Assembly: GCF_019112545.1 (NCBI RefSeq)
Contig: NW_025064896.1
Location: 923,317 to 987,316, forward strand
Direction of reading: 5' to 3'
Length of the DNA: 64,000 nt
DNA from: Guyanagaster necrorhizus
Taxonomy: Eukaryota; Basidiomycota; Agaricomycetes; Agaricales; Physalacriaceae
Shown: one piece after another, positions 22,211-34,159 of the stretch
Position numbering within the stretch: the first letter of the stretch is position 1
Layout: each line of letters starts with the position of its first letter
Translations under genes and position numbers: made by a program
The notes under the pieces: model-generated
Told to the model about the DNA's origin: nothing
Database searches by the model: none
The model's input: the letters and a program-made list of their open reading frames with translations, nothing else

Positions 22211-25200
22211 CTACACTGAATTTTCCTCATTGAAACCCCACAAGCCATGCAGCAGATTCTTATTCAACTCATCCGCAATCGCAAGAACATTGTTAGCAAG
22301 CTCCGTCTTCTTTTCTTGCATCTATCAAAACTCAGTAAGTGAAATATCCATCAAGTCTGCAGATTGGAAGGAGCATACCCGAATAACGGCGTCCTCGATC
22401 GTATGAGGAACGACGAGTTTGTACACCTGGACGGACTTTGTCTGGCCCATACGGTGCACCCGATTGAAAGCTTGTTCCTAGGAGCCCGTCAATTATGGAG
22501 GTGGCGGAGTAAGCAGGATATTAGCAGACCTCGACAGCTGGATTCCACCAGAGGTCCATGAAGATGACGTTGTTACATGCAACCAAATTCAGACCTGGGA
22601 CATTATCGTTACCAAAATTCCTAGAATAGAGAAACGGAAGCACATACCCGTCCCACCGGCCTTGAGCGATACCAGCATCACATCGGCAGCATATTCCGGC
22701 GCGGTGATCTCTTCAATAGCAAAGTCCTTAGCTGCTTTGTTCATCCGCCCATCGTCTACAACTCAATCAGAACGCGGGCCCACTAAAGAAGTGTTCAACG
22801 CTCACACATGATGGTCTTGAAACGGTGCCTATCAAGAACAGGCTTGAGCCGATCGAGCACACCCGTCCATTGCGAGAACACGATTGTCTTCTCTTTGATT
22901 TTCGTCTGTCTGCTTCGCTGGCGTATCTTACATAGGATCTTGAGCATCTTGACAACCTTGATGGGGTACGGTTCGATGGGAGGGATGTCCAGCACCTCAG
23001 GCTCGGAGCGCTTGTGGCTTCGGAGAGTTTCTCGACGGGATGCTTCGTAGCTGACGCAGAAAGGACATCAGAGTTGGGAGATGATATATGAGCCGCCGTA
23101 CATACGCGTCGTTTCCAACTAGCTGGTTCACATCAACCGGGTTGATATCATCTTGGACACCGTCAACAGAAATGCCATCTTCGCCCAATTTGTTGTCTTC
23201 GTTCTTCTCTTCTACATGATCTTTACAGAGCGTTTCGGGGTGGGTGCAAGCTGTGAGGTAACAGAAATCAAACTCTGCAAACAAGAAGTAGGCCAGAATG
23301 CGAGGTGGACATACCTTGAAGTAACCGGAGCAATTTGGTCAAAGGACAAGTGATCGGTTGTACGTATTTACCCCAGACCATGAAATTACCCTTTCGCTCC
23401 TCCACAGCATTGTATAACTGTTGTTCGGCACTGCTGAACGAGCACTCGACGGTGAAGATCTCGATGGGGGGAAGCTCGACCCACAAGTACGGGTCTTTCT
23501 TCGTCCGCCGTAGCATGATTTTGTACAAGTAGGCCTGAAAGGATGATAAATTACGCTAGATCATTATCTTGTAAGGCTTACATGAAGTTCCTCTTTAAAA
23601 CCTGGTGGTATAATCACTCCGCGAGCAAGTCCGGGAGGAAGATGTGGGGCTTGAGTCTTTGATGGTGGTAACAGGCTGAGGAGAGAATATATGTCCTGCA
23701 GCCTGTTTTGTCTGTAAGAAGACCTTGAGCGCATTCCATGGAGGTCGGGAGGAAGTGATTTACACAGGAGTGCCTGTTACTGCCCAGACATAGCCACAGG
23801 AAAGCTCATAACATGAGAGATATCTTCTTGTTTCTTTGTTATGGATCATCTGTGCCTCGTCTAATATGCAAAACTGTCAGATATAGCATATAGGAAACCG
23901 AAACGAACATTGAATACGCACCTAGAACAAGCCTATGCCAATACACTGCATAAGGTCCGGTCGTCGCTTTGTCAACGACGGTGTACTTCTTCTGACCCTT
24001 TCCTCCTTCTTCTTTACAGAATTTCACATATTCTGATCCCAGGGTGTCGTACGAAGTGATCACAACGTCGTAAGTCTTTAGCTTGTAGGGATCTTGATTG
24101 TTAGTAAGCCACCAAACGTGGGTTTGCTCTGAGACGGCGGACGACAGTACCTTGCTCTCTATTACTTCCATGATAAAGATAGTAGTTTAGCTCTCTAGAA
24201 CCCTTTATACGGTGACACTCTAGTTCCCATACAAGCATCACAGATGCAGGGCATACAACACTGACATTGTCGATGAGGTTAAAGCCCTCATCAGAGAGAG
24301 AAGAACATACAGTGTCGGGCCCTTGTATTCCGCTTTGGCATCCATCATGTTATCGATGATCCTTACTAGAACTTGGAGTGTCTTTCCGAATCTAAAACAA
24401 AAATTTTTGGCAAGTCAAAAGAAGAGAAGACGTTGAACCCGTACCCCATGTCGTCGGCCAAGATTCCGCCACCGTACTTGTTCTCGCACTTTTTCATCCA
24501 TAGACGAGATATCTCTTGATGGAGCTTAAGGTCTATGCTCCAATCAGGGCGGAATGGCGCGGTACGCGGTATCCACTCAGTCGGGATTGGAACTGATTGT
24601 GGCTCAGGCTCGGGTTTCTTCACTTGTGCAGGCCTATTTGAAGGTGGTGTCGCAGCCGGAGCCGTTACTCTACGTTGGGAAGGAGAAGGAGAAGGAGTCG
24701 CTGATGGTGACGGCCGCGGATGCCTAAATCGACTGCTGCTTTTTCGTGTAGGGCTCACGGGTGTCTGCAGACCTGTCGGAGGATGAACCTGAGGAATGGA
24801 TAAAGATGGGAGTTTTACATATTTGACGTCGCCAGTGGCTGACGTTTCAGTGGCTGATTTAGGTTCGTCCCATTCCAATATCGACGCGTTTACGCCAAAA
24901 AGGTTGGCAGAAGACGATTCATAGCTCAAAGCCCCTTGTGTCTTTGGCCCGAGGGTGCGCGGCGGTGTCGGAAATGTTGGGCATATTTGATCCCAGGCAT
25001 CACCCACCTCTGCCTTTGTCAAGATATTCGCGCCTCTGAAAGAAGAAGTTGGTGTCGCAGGAAATCCAGGACGAGAGGAAGACGGAGTGCTCATGGGGGT
25101 TGGCAGATAGGACGGAGAGATGGACGGTTTGCTCTCCGAGACAGCCTTTTTCTTCGAGTTCATAGTTGGTTGCTTTGACATTGAAGGCTGGCTAGGTCGG

Positions 25201-25241
25201 CTACGATGAGCATTGGCGACGGAGTAGTCTCGAGATGTCAT
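22211..25241 (-). CDS. SNF2-family DNA-dependent ATPase/helicase (Rad5/Rad16-like class)
   Basis: 13 exons can be joined with every splice phase agreeing: 25241-24445, 24391-24311, 24260-24151, 24092-23922, 23860-23764, 23711-23582, 23534-23315, 23250-23106, 23050-22806, 22755-22648, 22594-22530, 22477-22379 and 22321-22211. The product is 792 aa. Residues 1-~230 are Ser/Pro-rich and disordered. Motif I is GGGILADDMGFGKT, motif Ia VVCPASVMLVWE, motif II DEAQ (usually DEAH) and motif III VTGTPVQNRLQD. The helicase C lobe has TIVFSQWTGVLD, LVSLKAGGTGLNL, MDLWWNPAVEEQ and NRVHRMGQTKSVQVYKL. It is a nuclear translocase for repair or chromatin remodelling. No HIRAN or RING finger is seen, unlike true Rad5/Rad16, so the exact subfamily is open. 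The intron at 24093-24150 has a perfect TACTAAC branch site. Confidence 0.9.
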
Positions 25242-25879
25242 GGAAGGGTTCTACACTCCAGATTGAATGACAATGAGTTGAATAGACGAAGGATTCCGAA
25301 AAAAATTTACAAGGCTTTTCGATGTTAGTCAGAAGGCAAATCTTGACGAATCACTGCAGCACGTCGAGGCCTTTTACCTACTCACACTTGCTACGGACCT
25401 CTCTGATATGCCTAGACCTAGCGATGACAGTGAGAGAACCGAACGAAGAGAAGCGCTCGTGCGAATTCAGAATTAGCGGCCCGAACCAAGTGACGGAGCC
25501 CTTTGTTTGCTTTGAATCTCTTACTGCAGTGACAGGTCCTCAATAGCTGAACAAATTTCTTGAAAAGCTCTCTACGGCGTCTATCTTATTAAATATAACC
25601 CAGCCTGTAACGCATATTCAAAAAAGATGTCTGCCACTGACAACTGTCCAACGCCGGTCACCGAAATGCCGAATGGAAGAATTTTACCATTGGTGGACTT
25701 CAATAAGCGCGTCGACTTTGAAAGATATGAACGGAGTTAAGGTGAAAACGCGTCGCAATGTGTTAATTGCACGCGTGGACTCGGACGATAATGGTAAATT
25801 CAACAGTGAGCGGGCAACTCAAACTATATCTACAGCTACAAGAGGATGGATGATAGATAATATTTATACAAGTCAACCT
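25242..25879. other. Intergenic, upstream of SNF2 gene
   Basis: The 638 bp between the 3' end of the Zn2Cys6 gene and the start of the SNF2 gene, both on the minus strand. It should contain the SNF2 promoter. No TATA box stands out. Confidence 0.45.
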
Positions 25880-28031
25880 CTAAACATACATCCCGGTAAA
25901 ACCATCCTGAGAGAAGTACGCTGTTGATTCCGTTCCCATCTGCTCACCAAAGAAAGTAGACCAAAATTCGAGGTCCTGAAAGATATCCATATTCGTACTC
26001 TGATCGACAAGTCCTCTCCCTTCCGCCTCAGTCCCAAGAAAAAGACCTGTCCCAGCAAGCTCAGAAGGCGCCGCCAGAAACCCCTTCTCGGGCTCTCCCC
26101 TCCGCTTCCCCACCCATGAAGCGTACATGGCACCCATTAACGCTGAACACCTCCCAGCAGCATGATCTGGGGCAACCGATGCATCTCCCAGCGCCCGTAT
26201 ACTCTGCTCAAGCAAAGCATCTCCACATCCGAGGAACTCTGTCCTGTGCTTATCCAGCATTAACAATTTGGCCCCGACGATCAGTCCTCCCGCAAATGCC
26301 ATCATGGCGAACAAGACGTCCGGCGCCGTTGGAAGAAGATTTTTATTAGATTGTAAAAGTGACACCATGATAGCTTCCCCTAAAGAGATACATTCCTTTG
26401 ACCAGATTGGGATGATGTTGAGGTCGTGTGGTTGAATCTCTAAAAACCATCTCTGCGTCGAACTGGCGACATGCCTCGCTATGACGATAGCGTGGTAAGG
26501 AACTAGAAGCCGGCAACATTGGAGGAGGAGGTGAAACATATGATAGTAGAATCGGTCGTGATTCGAAACCACTGAAATGTACTATGATGACCTCTGATTG
26601 GAAAATGAAAAGAGATATTCACCTGACAGCGGCGATATCAGTCTTGAGAGCTTATCCATGTCTGAGAGCGCGTTTGTTATTCCGGTGAACCAAGTGTCCA
26701 TGTCTGCACGACTTGCGAACTGCACTGTTAAGCCCCGTTCTGTTGAATCGAATATTTCTGCGAGCAGTCGTATCCGCAAATCGCGTCCATCGGACGTGTT
26801 GGATGGCGATATCACGGGGAATATCGTCAAGTCGAAGGCGGACCGACGGGATAGAGGTGTACGGCTAGTCCCAACACACAACCTGAGACGCCTCCGCTTT
26901 TAATAAACCAAAATTAGAGTAGGATGACAAATACTAACATGGATTCTGTCGTAGACAGTGTCATCCACTGTAGTTGCGGTCTGTAATGAGAAATGCCTTT
27001 CACTGTTCGATCGCACACTTACCAGTCTAGCACTATTGAGAGCTTTCTCCAAGACTTCTCGATCACATTCGCCCTGCAGCTCATTTCTCAGACTATTTGC
27101 AGTAGCAACGGCTTCATTTAATCGAAGGTTCATGGCCATAGTAACAGCCATACCTATCAACATCCTACCATCGCTACCTCCCCCTTTTGCCGAACCGCAG
27201 ATAGGCATCCACAGTGAGAGGATGATGAGACCTTGTATGGTCTCTTCAGACTCGAACTCTTGGGGATTGAAGGCCACTCTAGCAATAGTGTCTTCAGTCA
27301 ACTTTTGGAGTCGAGGGGCAACAAGGGATCGGGTGGAGGGGCTGAGGTGACGCGACGCAACCGTGCAACAAACGAGATTTAGAAATGGTATAGGTCCATC
27401 TTGGATTAAATGGAAGTTTAGCCAAGGAGAATAATTGACCGAAAATCTGCGTGAGGGGATTGTTAACGCTTCCAGAGAGAATAGAGCGAACGCACAAAGT
27501 AAGGAGATGCTCGATCTCTAATTGTGTGAGAATATTGGACAGAAGCTGGTCGTTCACTGCTATGACAGGCATTGACGACTCTTCTTGCAAAGGTTGTCTG
27601 GCCAGCTCCTGCATTGCCAGAATGGGTGCCGACCAGTCAAGGTTCCGACGAACGAAAGACCAGATTACGGGTATCTTGCTATCGGTTGCTCCGCTACCAG
27701 TATCTGACACTTTACCAGCACGGGGGGTTATCTCAAGTTGCCTAGTATCCACTCCTAAAGCATACATAGCATCCACCGATGCATCTAAGCTAAGAGATGA
27801 TTCGGGAGGAGTAGCAGATTTTTTCGACGTATTGGCATGAGAGCAGTCTAGCTTGAGAACATTGTAACGATGACATCGTGGAAGGATGCATTTGGAATCC
27901 AGAATTTCGCATCGTGTTTTATGCTTCCGACATGAGTTGTATGACTGTACTTTGGATCGTTTTGGGCGCGCCTGAGACGTTCTCAGTGGGATGCCTTCAG
28001 GAAGGGATTCCTCTGTATCTGGAGGTTGCAT
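25880..28031 (-). CDS. PriB-like Zn2Cys6 transcription factor with defective zinc cluster
   Basis: Exon 1 (28031-27440) encodes the DNA-binding region YNSCRKHKTRCEILDSK followed by CHRYNVLKLDCS. A 40 nt intron (27439-27400, CTAAAC branch) leads to the fungal transcription-factor homology region: FLNLVCCTVASRHLSPSTRS, then EETIQGLIILSLWMPICGSA. Two or three more short introns follow (about 27024-26983, 26938-26897 and 26630-26580). The last exon ends at 25880 with QDGFTGMYV. In the PriB-like family the cluster reads C-x2-C-x6-C...C-x2-C-x6-C. Here the first and fifth cysteines are Tyr (codon TAC). The frame just upstream of the ATG looks coding but is offset by one base. It would normally act as a nuclear regulator; this copy may not bind zinc or DNA. 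Middle exon borders are approximate. Confidence 0.7.
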
Positions 28032-30977
28032 GGGACGATGGCCCCTGGCGTAGTGATGTCGTCACGGTCGTCGTGAGCTGCATAGCCTTGTTGTGGCACT
28101 GGCAGTGGAGTAGCCGTGACTAACTGCACGGGGGCCCGCTACGGCCCGAGCTTTTCTTGCAGCTTTCCCTAGGCCTTCTACGATTACCTGCTTTCTTTAG
28201 TACCACATCTGACTTTTTACTACTTGATATCAAGATTATGAGTTCGATACCCCTTCTTGGATCGAGGCCTTCGGGCGACTCCAACTTGGAGTGCTCCTTC
28301 AAAGGGTTCCGCGTTTGCTCGCTCCAAGAATCAAGCAAGAGACACCATGCCTTCATCGTCGCTTCGAAATTTTAATAGACCCACTCTTTGGCTGTAGCTC
28401 GAGGCTATACGAGTGGCCCTCTGGCATGTTCGTCCTTCAATGATCCACTTGAGAATGTACGGATGGTCTGCGAAATGGATTCGTTCGAAGGTCATATTTC
28501 TTCTTTGACTGACATCTCTTAGCCACCAACGGCCCAATTTTTGAACGCCTGAAAATGCCTGCATGCAATGGCGTACTTCTCTTATCTCTTCGTTAGCCAT
28601 GCTGGACTAGTATAAAAGCTACTAACTTTTGGACATCCTCAGCGTTCCGCTAGTCTATCGCCTTATCGTTTACTTCGCAATGACTTCCGTGTTCCTTCTG
28701 CTGCTGTGCGCCACTGGCGTTAGTAATGGCTATATCGTCGCTTTTACGCAAGGCATGTATTGTTAAAATGCACGTGTGTGGTTCGAACAGTTTGTCCAAG
28801 TGCTGAACGAGACGAGACGTTCAGGGAGTTTCTGGGCACAACCAGAACGCTGCAGACGCTGTCAGTCCTCTCTTCATGCTGGCGAAGGATCGATGGTGGA
28901 GTCCGTGCACGTTTCTGTTCACGCCGGCCATAATACTCTTGCTTTACAATGCAACACTCCACAGTGGGTATCAGATCTCCTTGCGGGTCCCTCGTCATAT
29001 CCTGACTGAACACAGCCTTGCGACGAGCGATCTCCCTCGAAGGACGACTTTCTCGAAATGTAGGCCGTTTTGTCTTCGCCTTCTTAATGCTTCCGAGTAA
29101 CATAGGCCCCAGACCTGCTGGTGGATCATTCACAGTTGAACTAGCTACTAATCAAGCATACCACTTTATCTTATGATGGACGAACGATCGGTTACGTTTT
29201 GCTGATGGTCAAGAAAATCCCGAATACAATCAGTCAATATGTACGTCCGACCCTCCTCCATTTTTTTTTGGTTTATTTGGGACTTATCCTTTGGTATAAA
29301 ATGGTACATGCATCACTTCTCCGAATCGTAAGTCGCGTCATGTCACACAAACTCATTCAACTATGACGCCCTGTTGCTTCCCCATTGCATACTCAAAAGC
29401 AATCGATGGCAGCCGGGACGGCATTCGCTATTTCTTATGAGATACGTAAGTTGTATCCGTGGGCTATCGCACTAATACTAATTAGGTGCTTCAGTCTGAT
29501 GTTCGCAATGTCACGCCAGAAAATCTGGTAAGTCTCAAACGTTCTCGAGAAGTGCGTATATTCCGATCTTATACTTATGGCGCTTATTTAATGAGCAGGA
29601 GTGTTCAAGAAGGATGAGTGATGAGATGTAGATGATGTTTCCACGAAATAATGGAATATATTCTCTTGAACGCGTAACGGCCGGACCATCGAGTCTGTTT
29701 CTTTTCCGAGGCAGCCTGGAATCCCACATATTTCCAGAGTGATAAATCCTTCCGTATGTGTTTCTGGATCTGCCGGCTCCTGACGAATGTCGCTTCGTGT
29801 CCACCGCACCTAGGGCCCAACGTTAACAGCAACCAGCGGAGTTCTATAAATAGCAAGAGTAGGCCATCCCGTCGCAATGGTCTCTAGAAATGTATTTCCC
29901 TGGCGGAAGATGGGCTGAAAGTATCTTATGTGTTATGTTCGAGTACGTTATCCGGGAAACAGCCCAGATGCGCCCCGCCCGCAGGGAATTTATAATGGAT
30001 AATCCATGGCTGCGCGTGGAGTATATCAGAAGTACGACGGTACTAATAAATGCGACACGAGGTCGTTCATTCTTCGTTCACGAGGTCATTAAAGAGTATG
30101 GCGCATTTGCTGTCGAGACCCATAGGGCGGATTTACTCGACAATTGGATAAATCACAGGCCAGTTGGCCAGAAGCAAGTTGGGCACCGCGTTGTAAGAAT
30201 AGTCGGCTAACGAAGGATCCCGGCAACGACATCAGAAGAGCGCCACCGGTAGCTTCAGCTCAGATGCTAGACAGACAGGCATAGCCTCGGATTGCGCAGT
30301 ACTGCGCGACTAACGTAGAATAAGCTTAAAGCTAAGAGCTCGATGTGCGGACTATGATATGACTCGACTGCGAACGACGTCATGACGGCTCCGAGGGGCT
30401 CGGCAGTCAAGGACTTAAGAGCTGAAGCGACGCCTGTGCGATGTGGAAGCGACGCTTGTGCAACGTGTGGGCAGCACAATCTCCGTATATTGTTTGATCG
30501 GGGGTGATTGTGACTGAAACTGAGGGTGATTGAAAGGATTTCTGTATGATTGATACGCGGCGGCAGCTGCGAGGCCCTTGACTACAGTTCGGAAACGCTG
30601 GACGCCAAACACTGGTGAAGAGTTGAATCTACGACGGCCAGGTACAAGAGAGCCCGAGCCGGGAGCTACATGCAAGGCATCCTTACTAGACATCCTATTT
30701 TTGGACATATTTCGCGAGATTGAAAGGTGTCTTTGGTTAGTGAGGTCGGCATCTGTCTGCCCAAAACGGATGAGTGATTGAAACTGAATGCATGAATACA
30801 TCAGGTTCCCAGTCTGTTGAAAATTTACACTTTCTTAATTTACTTTCGGTTTCAATCGTACAGCTAGAACATGAGCGGTCAGATCTTGCGGCATTTAGGT
30901 TCGAGGAATAAAGAAAGGCTCGTACGACTTTTTTCCATTTCTTCTTGCGACTAATACATCTTTCATAACCTGCTTTT
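28032..30977. other. 2.9 kb stretch without recognised genes
   Basis: Short frames only. One of 106 codons at 29890-30210 (+) begins with ATG but has no known motif, so I leave it uncalled. The first ~100 bases next to 28031 look like the out-of-frame 5' end of the Zn2Cys6 gene. It also includes the 3' flank of UreG. Confidence 0.45.
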
Positions 30978-32055
30978 TCAAGCTGCGTCTCCTACTGCGC
31001 CAGGTTTCCCAGGACTGCCCGAAGCACGCCACGCGGCTAAAATGAGGTTCACGACATCATCGACGCCTGATCCTTCTTTGATACTTGTAAATATAGTTGG
31101 CCCGTCACCTCGCATAAGCTTCGAGTCGCGCTGCATGACTTGCAGGGATGCACCGACATACGGTGCCAGGTCCGTCTTGTTAGCGCGCATCAGATGATTC
31201 ATAAGAGGCGTAATGGAACATGTACGGACCTTGTTGATGACGAGGAGATCAGATTGGGATATTCCCGGACCACCTTTGCGTGGGATCTTGTCACCTCCCT
31301 TTGGTAGAGTCATTAAGCGGGCTAAACACGACTGAATAACGCTTACAGATACGTCTATGACGTAAATGATATAATCGGCGAGCTCTCTGGAGTAGTTGGC
31401 AGCAAGGTTGTCACCACCGCTCTCCACGAGTAGGAGCTGACAGCCATATTTGGCTTGCAGAGTTTCTAGGGCACCCATATTCGCGCTTATGTCTTCACGA
31501 ATGGCTGCATGGGGACATCCACCAGTTTCGATGGCCAGAATTCGTGAAGCTGGAAGCGCCTTGTTCTTGATGAGGAATTCCTGATCTTCACGCGTAAAGA
31601 TGTCGTTTGTGACCGTGCCTTCCAGATTATCAGACAATTGTAGATACCAAGCATTAATACCAACCCAAATTGAACTCCTTCCTGAGCTTCTGACAGAGCG
31701 CCAACGTCAGAGCCGTCTTTCCTGAACCTACTGGACTAGAACCAAATGTCAATACAAGAAGCCTCACGATCTATAAATAGAACACAACGAACCCTCCGAT
31801 GCCAACAGTAAAACCGCGCTCTTCAAAATTTCTTGACAAATAATCAGGCATCTCTCGGTCCGAGTATTTTCCTTATCTATCTTCAGCACGGGCCTAAACA
31901 TTGGAGGTGAAACACGTACCGGCATCGTTGTAATGCTCATGGGTGTGTCCATGTTCTCCGCCATGACTGTGCTCGTGAGAGGCTCCCTCGTGGGAGTGGG
32001 TAAGTTCTCCAGGTGCTGTAGAAGGAGATAAATTGTTGATAAACTGGACGTTCAT
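30978..32055 (-). CDS. ureG: Urease accessory GTPase UreG
   Basis: Six exons close in frame to 274 aa: 32055-31920, 31871-31793, 31735-31665, 31618-31347, 31298-31230 and 31175-30978. The His-rich N-terminus has [20 protein letters not shown] (residues 20-39), as in eukaryotic UreG, and may hold nickel. The P-loop GGPVGSGKT is at ~71-79. [47 protein letters not shown] and [19 protein letters not shown] follow in family order. NKTD, the G4 guanine-specificity motif, is created by splicing exons 5 and 6. UreG uses GTP hydrolysis to load nickel into urease with UreF and UreD in the cytosol. The urease gene lies 16 kb away. Confidence 0.95.
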
Positions 32056-34089
32056 GGAGGGAGAGATAAGGGATAAGGAGTTAATTATAGACGAGGATCA
32101 CATAATTGGATAGCAACCCAAAACAGGTTGGGAGGCCGCATTATGAAACCCAAAATTTGGCCCAAAAGATTCTCACACCAAGAAGGAAATTTAGTCGATT
32201 TCGTTTGGATAAAATCCAGCCTCTGCCAATTTTCGTCAATTTCCTTTCCTTTTGTCGCGACACTTACTAACCTATTTTGGGCGGCTCTAATTGGAATCGC
32301 GTGGCTATAACGTCAAACAGTTTGATTGTAGAAAAGGAATATTGCCATTGGCTGATAGTGATGTCATTCATCGCTCCTTACATTAACAAGCTTCATTTTT
32401 ACTGCACCTCGCAAGGAAGCCTTGAGGAAGCCGCAATTTTCCTTACTTTAATTTACGTGGATACACGATTGTGCCTTGCTGGCTGATGAGTATCCTTATC
32501 TCTGTTTATCCTCACTTCAGCTGAAATATATCTGGGTCACCCCTTAACTTTCAAATTACAGTGACTGCGCTCACTGTAGCCTAGCCCTGTAAAGGGGCGG
32601 CGGAGCGCCGATGAAATCAGCAGCGAAAGCAGCACAGTAGTGTCGAGTCAACCTCTTGTTTTTACATTGCTTCAACCACGATATTGCTCATTTACATTTT
32701 CAACTGCAAGTCATTTATGTGCCTCACTGCTAGTTCGGCCTAAATGGGCATTCTCATCATTTGTCCGGGGCGCCCATGGCAGAATCACCTCATCACTCAA
32801 ACTGTGGGAATTTCGGAACCGCCGCTGGAGTTGCCCTGGGAAATCATGCAACACCATATTGATCTTTTTTCTCCTTGATGACTAGAAGAACTAGGGGACC
32901 GACCCGTGGCGTGATCTTCGGCAGCTCGTTGGCAACGGAATCAGGTCCTCTACTCTGGGAGTTCTGTGTAAACCCAGACTTGGATTACGTCCCTTTTGGT
33001 GGAAAATGGTACTTCTTAACAATGTATGAAGAGTGGGGTCATGGCGCCTCTTTCCTACTAGGATCCACTGCTTGAAGCAGAATCTCCAGGCCTGGGTGCT
33101 GACAGCGTGACTTGTATGGTCGCACAGTTGTTTATTATATACAGGTAGGCGAAACCTATTCAGCGCCCTGTCACCGGGGTTCCATGGAGATACTTCAGAT
33201 ACCGAGGTTGAGTCTTCAGTCAGTTCTGTGGATGCCTTCTGGCTACAATCCCTAGGCTTTAGAAGACGCCTTGCTTGCCGACACACGACTTCCTCGTCGC
33301 ATGGTCGTGGTGTCATGGCTTGCACATCATGGTCATTTGCCGCTTGACTACTACCTTTCGAGGGTCCGTACCGCGCGGAGATGCCTGAAACGTCATCGTT
33401 CGACATCGTTCGAGCCACTGTAAGCATCAACATTGCTAGCATCTTGCTAACACAGGGCGGCTATACCTCGCTTTTCCATCCCTTGTTTAATATACCGCGG
33501 CTGTGAAGAGAAGGAGCTCTCAGGTGGCGTTGTTGATGTCGTACGTGGGATCCGAATCATCACTGTGATAATCCGTACTAAGCATTATTCTATTTTCCTT
33601 GAATCTTCATGCTAGAACAACGATAGTTTCATGAAAATGGAATTCTTAATTTCATATGTTAATTCTACCTTCTACCAAGCGCAATTGCCGCAGTAATTAA
33701 CGCTATCGGCATGTCGAACGTCTTCCGCACGGCTATACACCTATCGAGAGATTGAATTGGATGTGACTCATGGAGAAGACGTAGACGCGGCGAAGATTAA
33801 AAGGCCATGATGAGCCTTACCCAACATTTACCTTGCCACGGTATGGCCTGGTACGGCACTATACAGCATGGATCACTAACAAGGCACCAGGGTTGTAACA
33901 ATCGAAAATCGATTCCTGATCCATGATGGCTGTCTGTCGGGGACACAGCGACAATAGAAAATGACCCTGGAAACCGGCTTCCTTGCTTTCGTGCTACACA
34001 AACACCGACATACAACCGACCGCTTGAAATGGACTCGCTTCTCTGTCTCTTTCTTCCATCTGCTCCTCCTCCTTCTCCCCCCCTTCTCT
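32056..34089. other. 2 kb stretch without recognised genes
   Basis: Only unassigned frames. The longest, 183 codons at 32891-33442 (-), begins with ATG about 45 bases after a TATATTAA-like site but shows no domain. It might be a gene, yet the evidence is too thin to call it. Confidence 0.4.
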
Positions 34090-34096
34090 TATAAAA
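34090..34096 (+). promoter_or_regulatory. TATA box of the DUF1996 gene
   Basis: TATAAAA preceded by a long pyrimidine-rich tract (34036-34086), 64 bases upstream of the start codon. Position and composition are typical of a fungal core promoter. Confidence 0.6.
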
Positions 34097-34159
34097 ACAG
34101 ACCCTCGCATCTGTGTAGGGCCGTCCATTCGTTTTTCATTCACGTTCCCTAGGGCAGTT

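Noticed and set aside
29890..30210. 106-codon plus-strand frame as a gene
   Set aside because: No motif, no promoter signal and no splice context.
32891..33442. 183-codon minus-strand frame as a gene
   Set aside because: Only a TATA-like site and an ATG support it; the protein shows no domain or typical composition.
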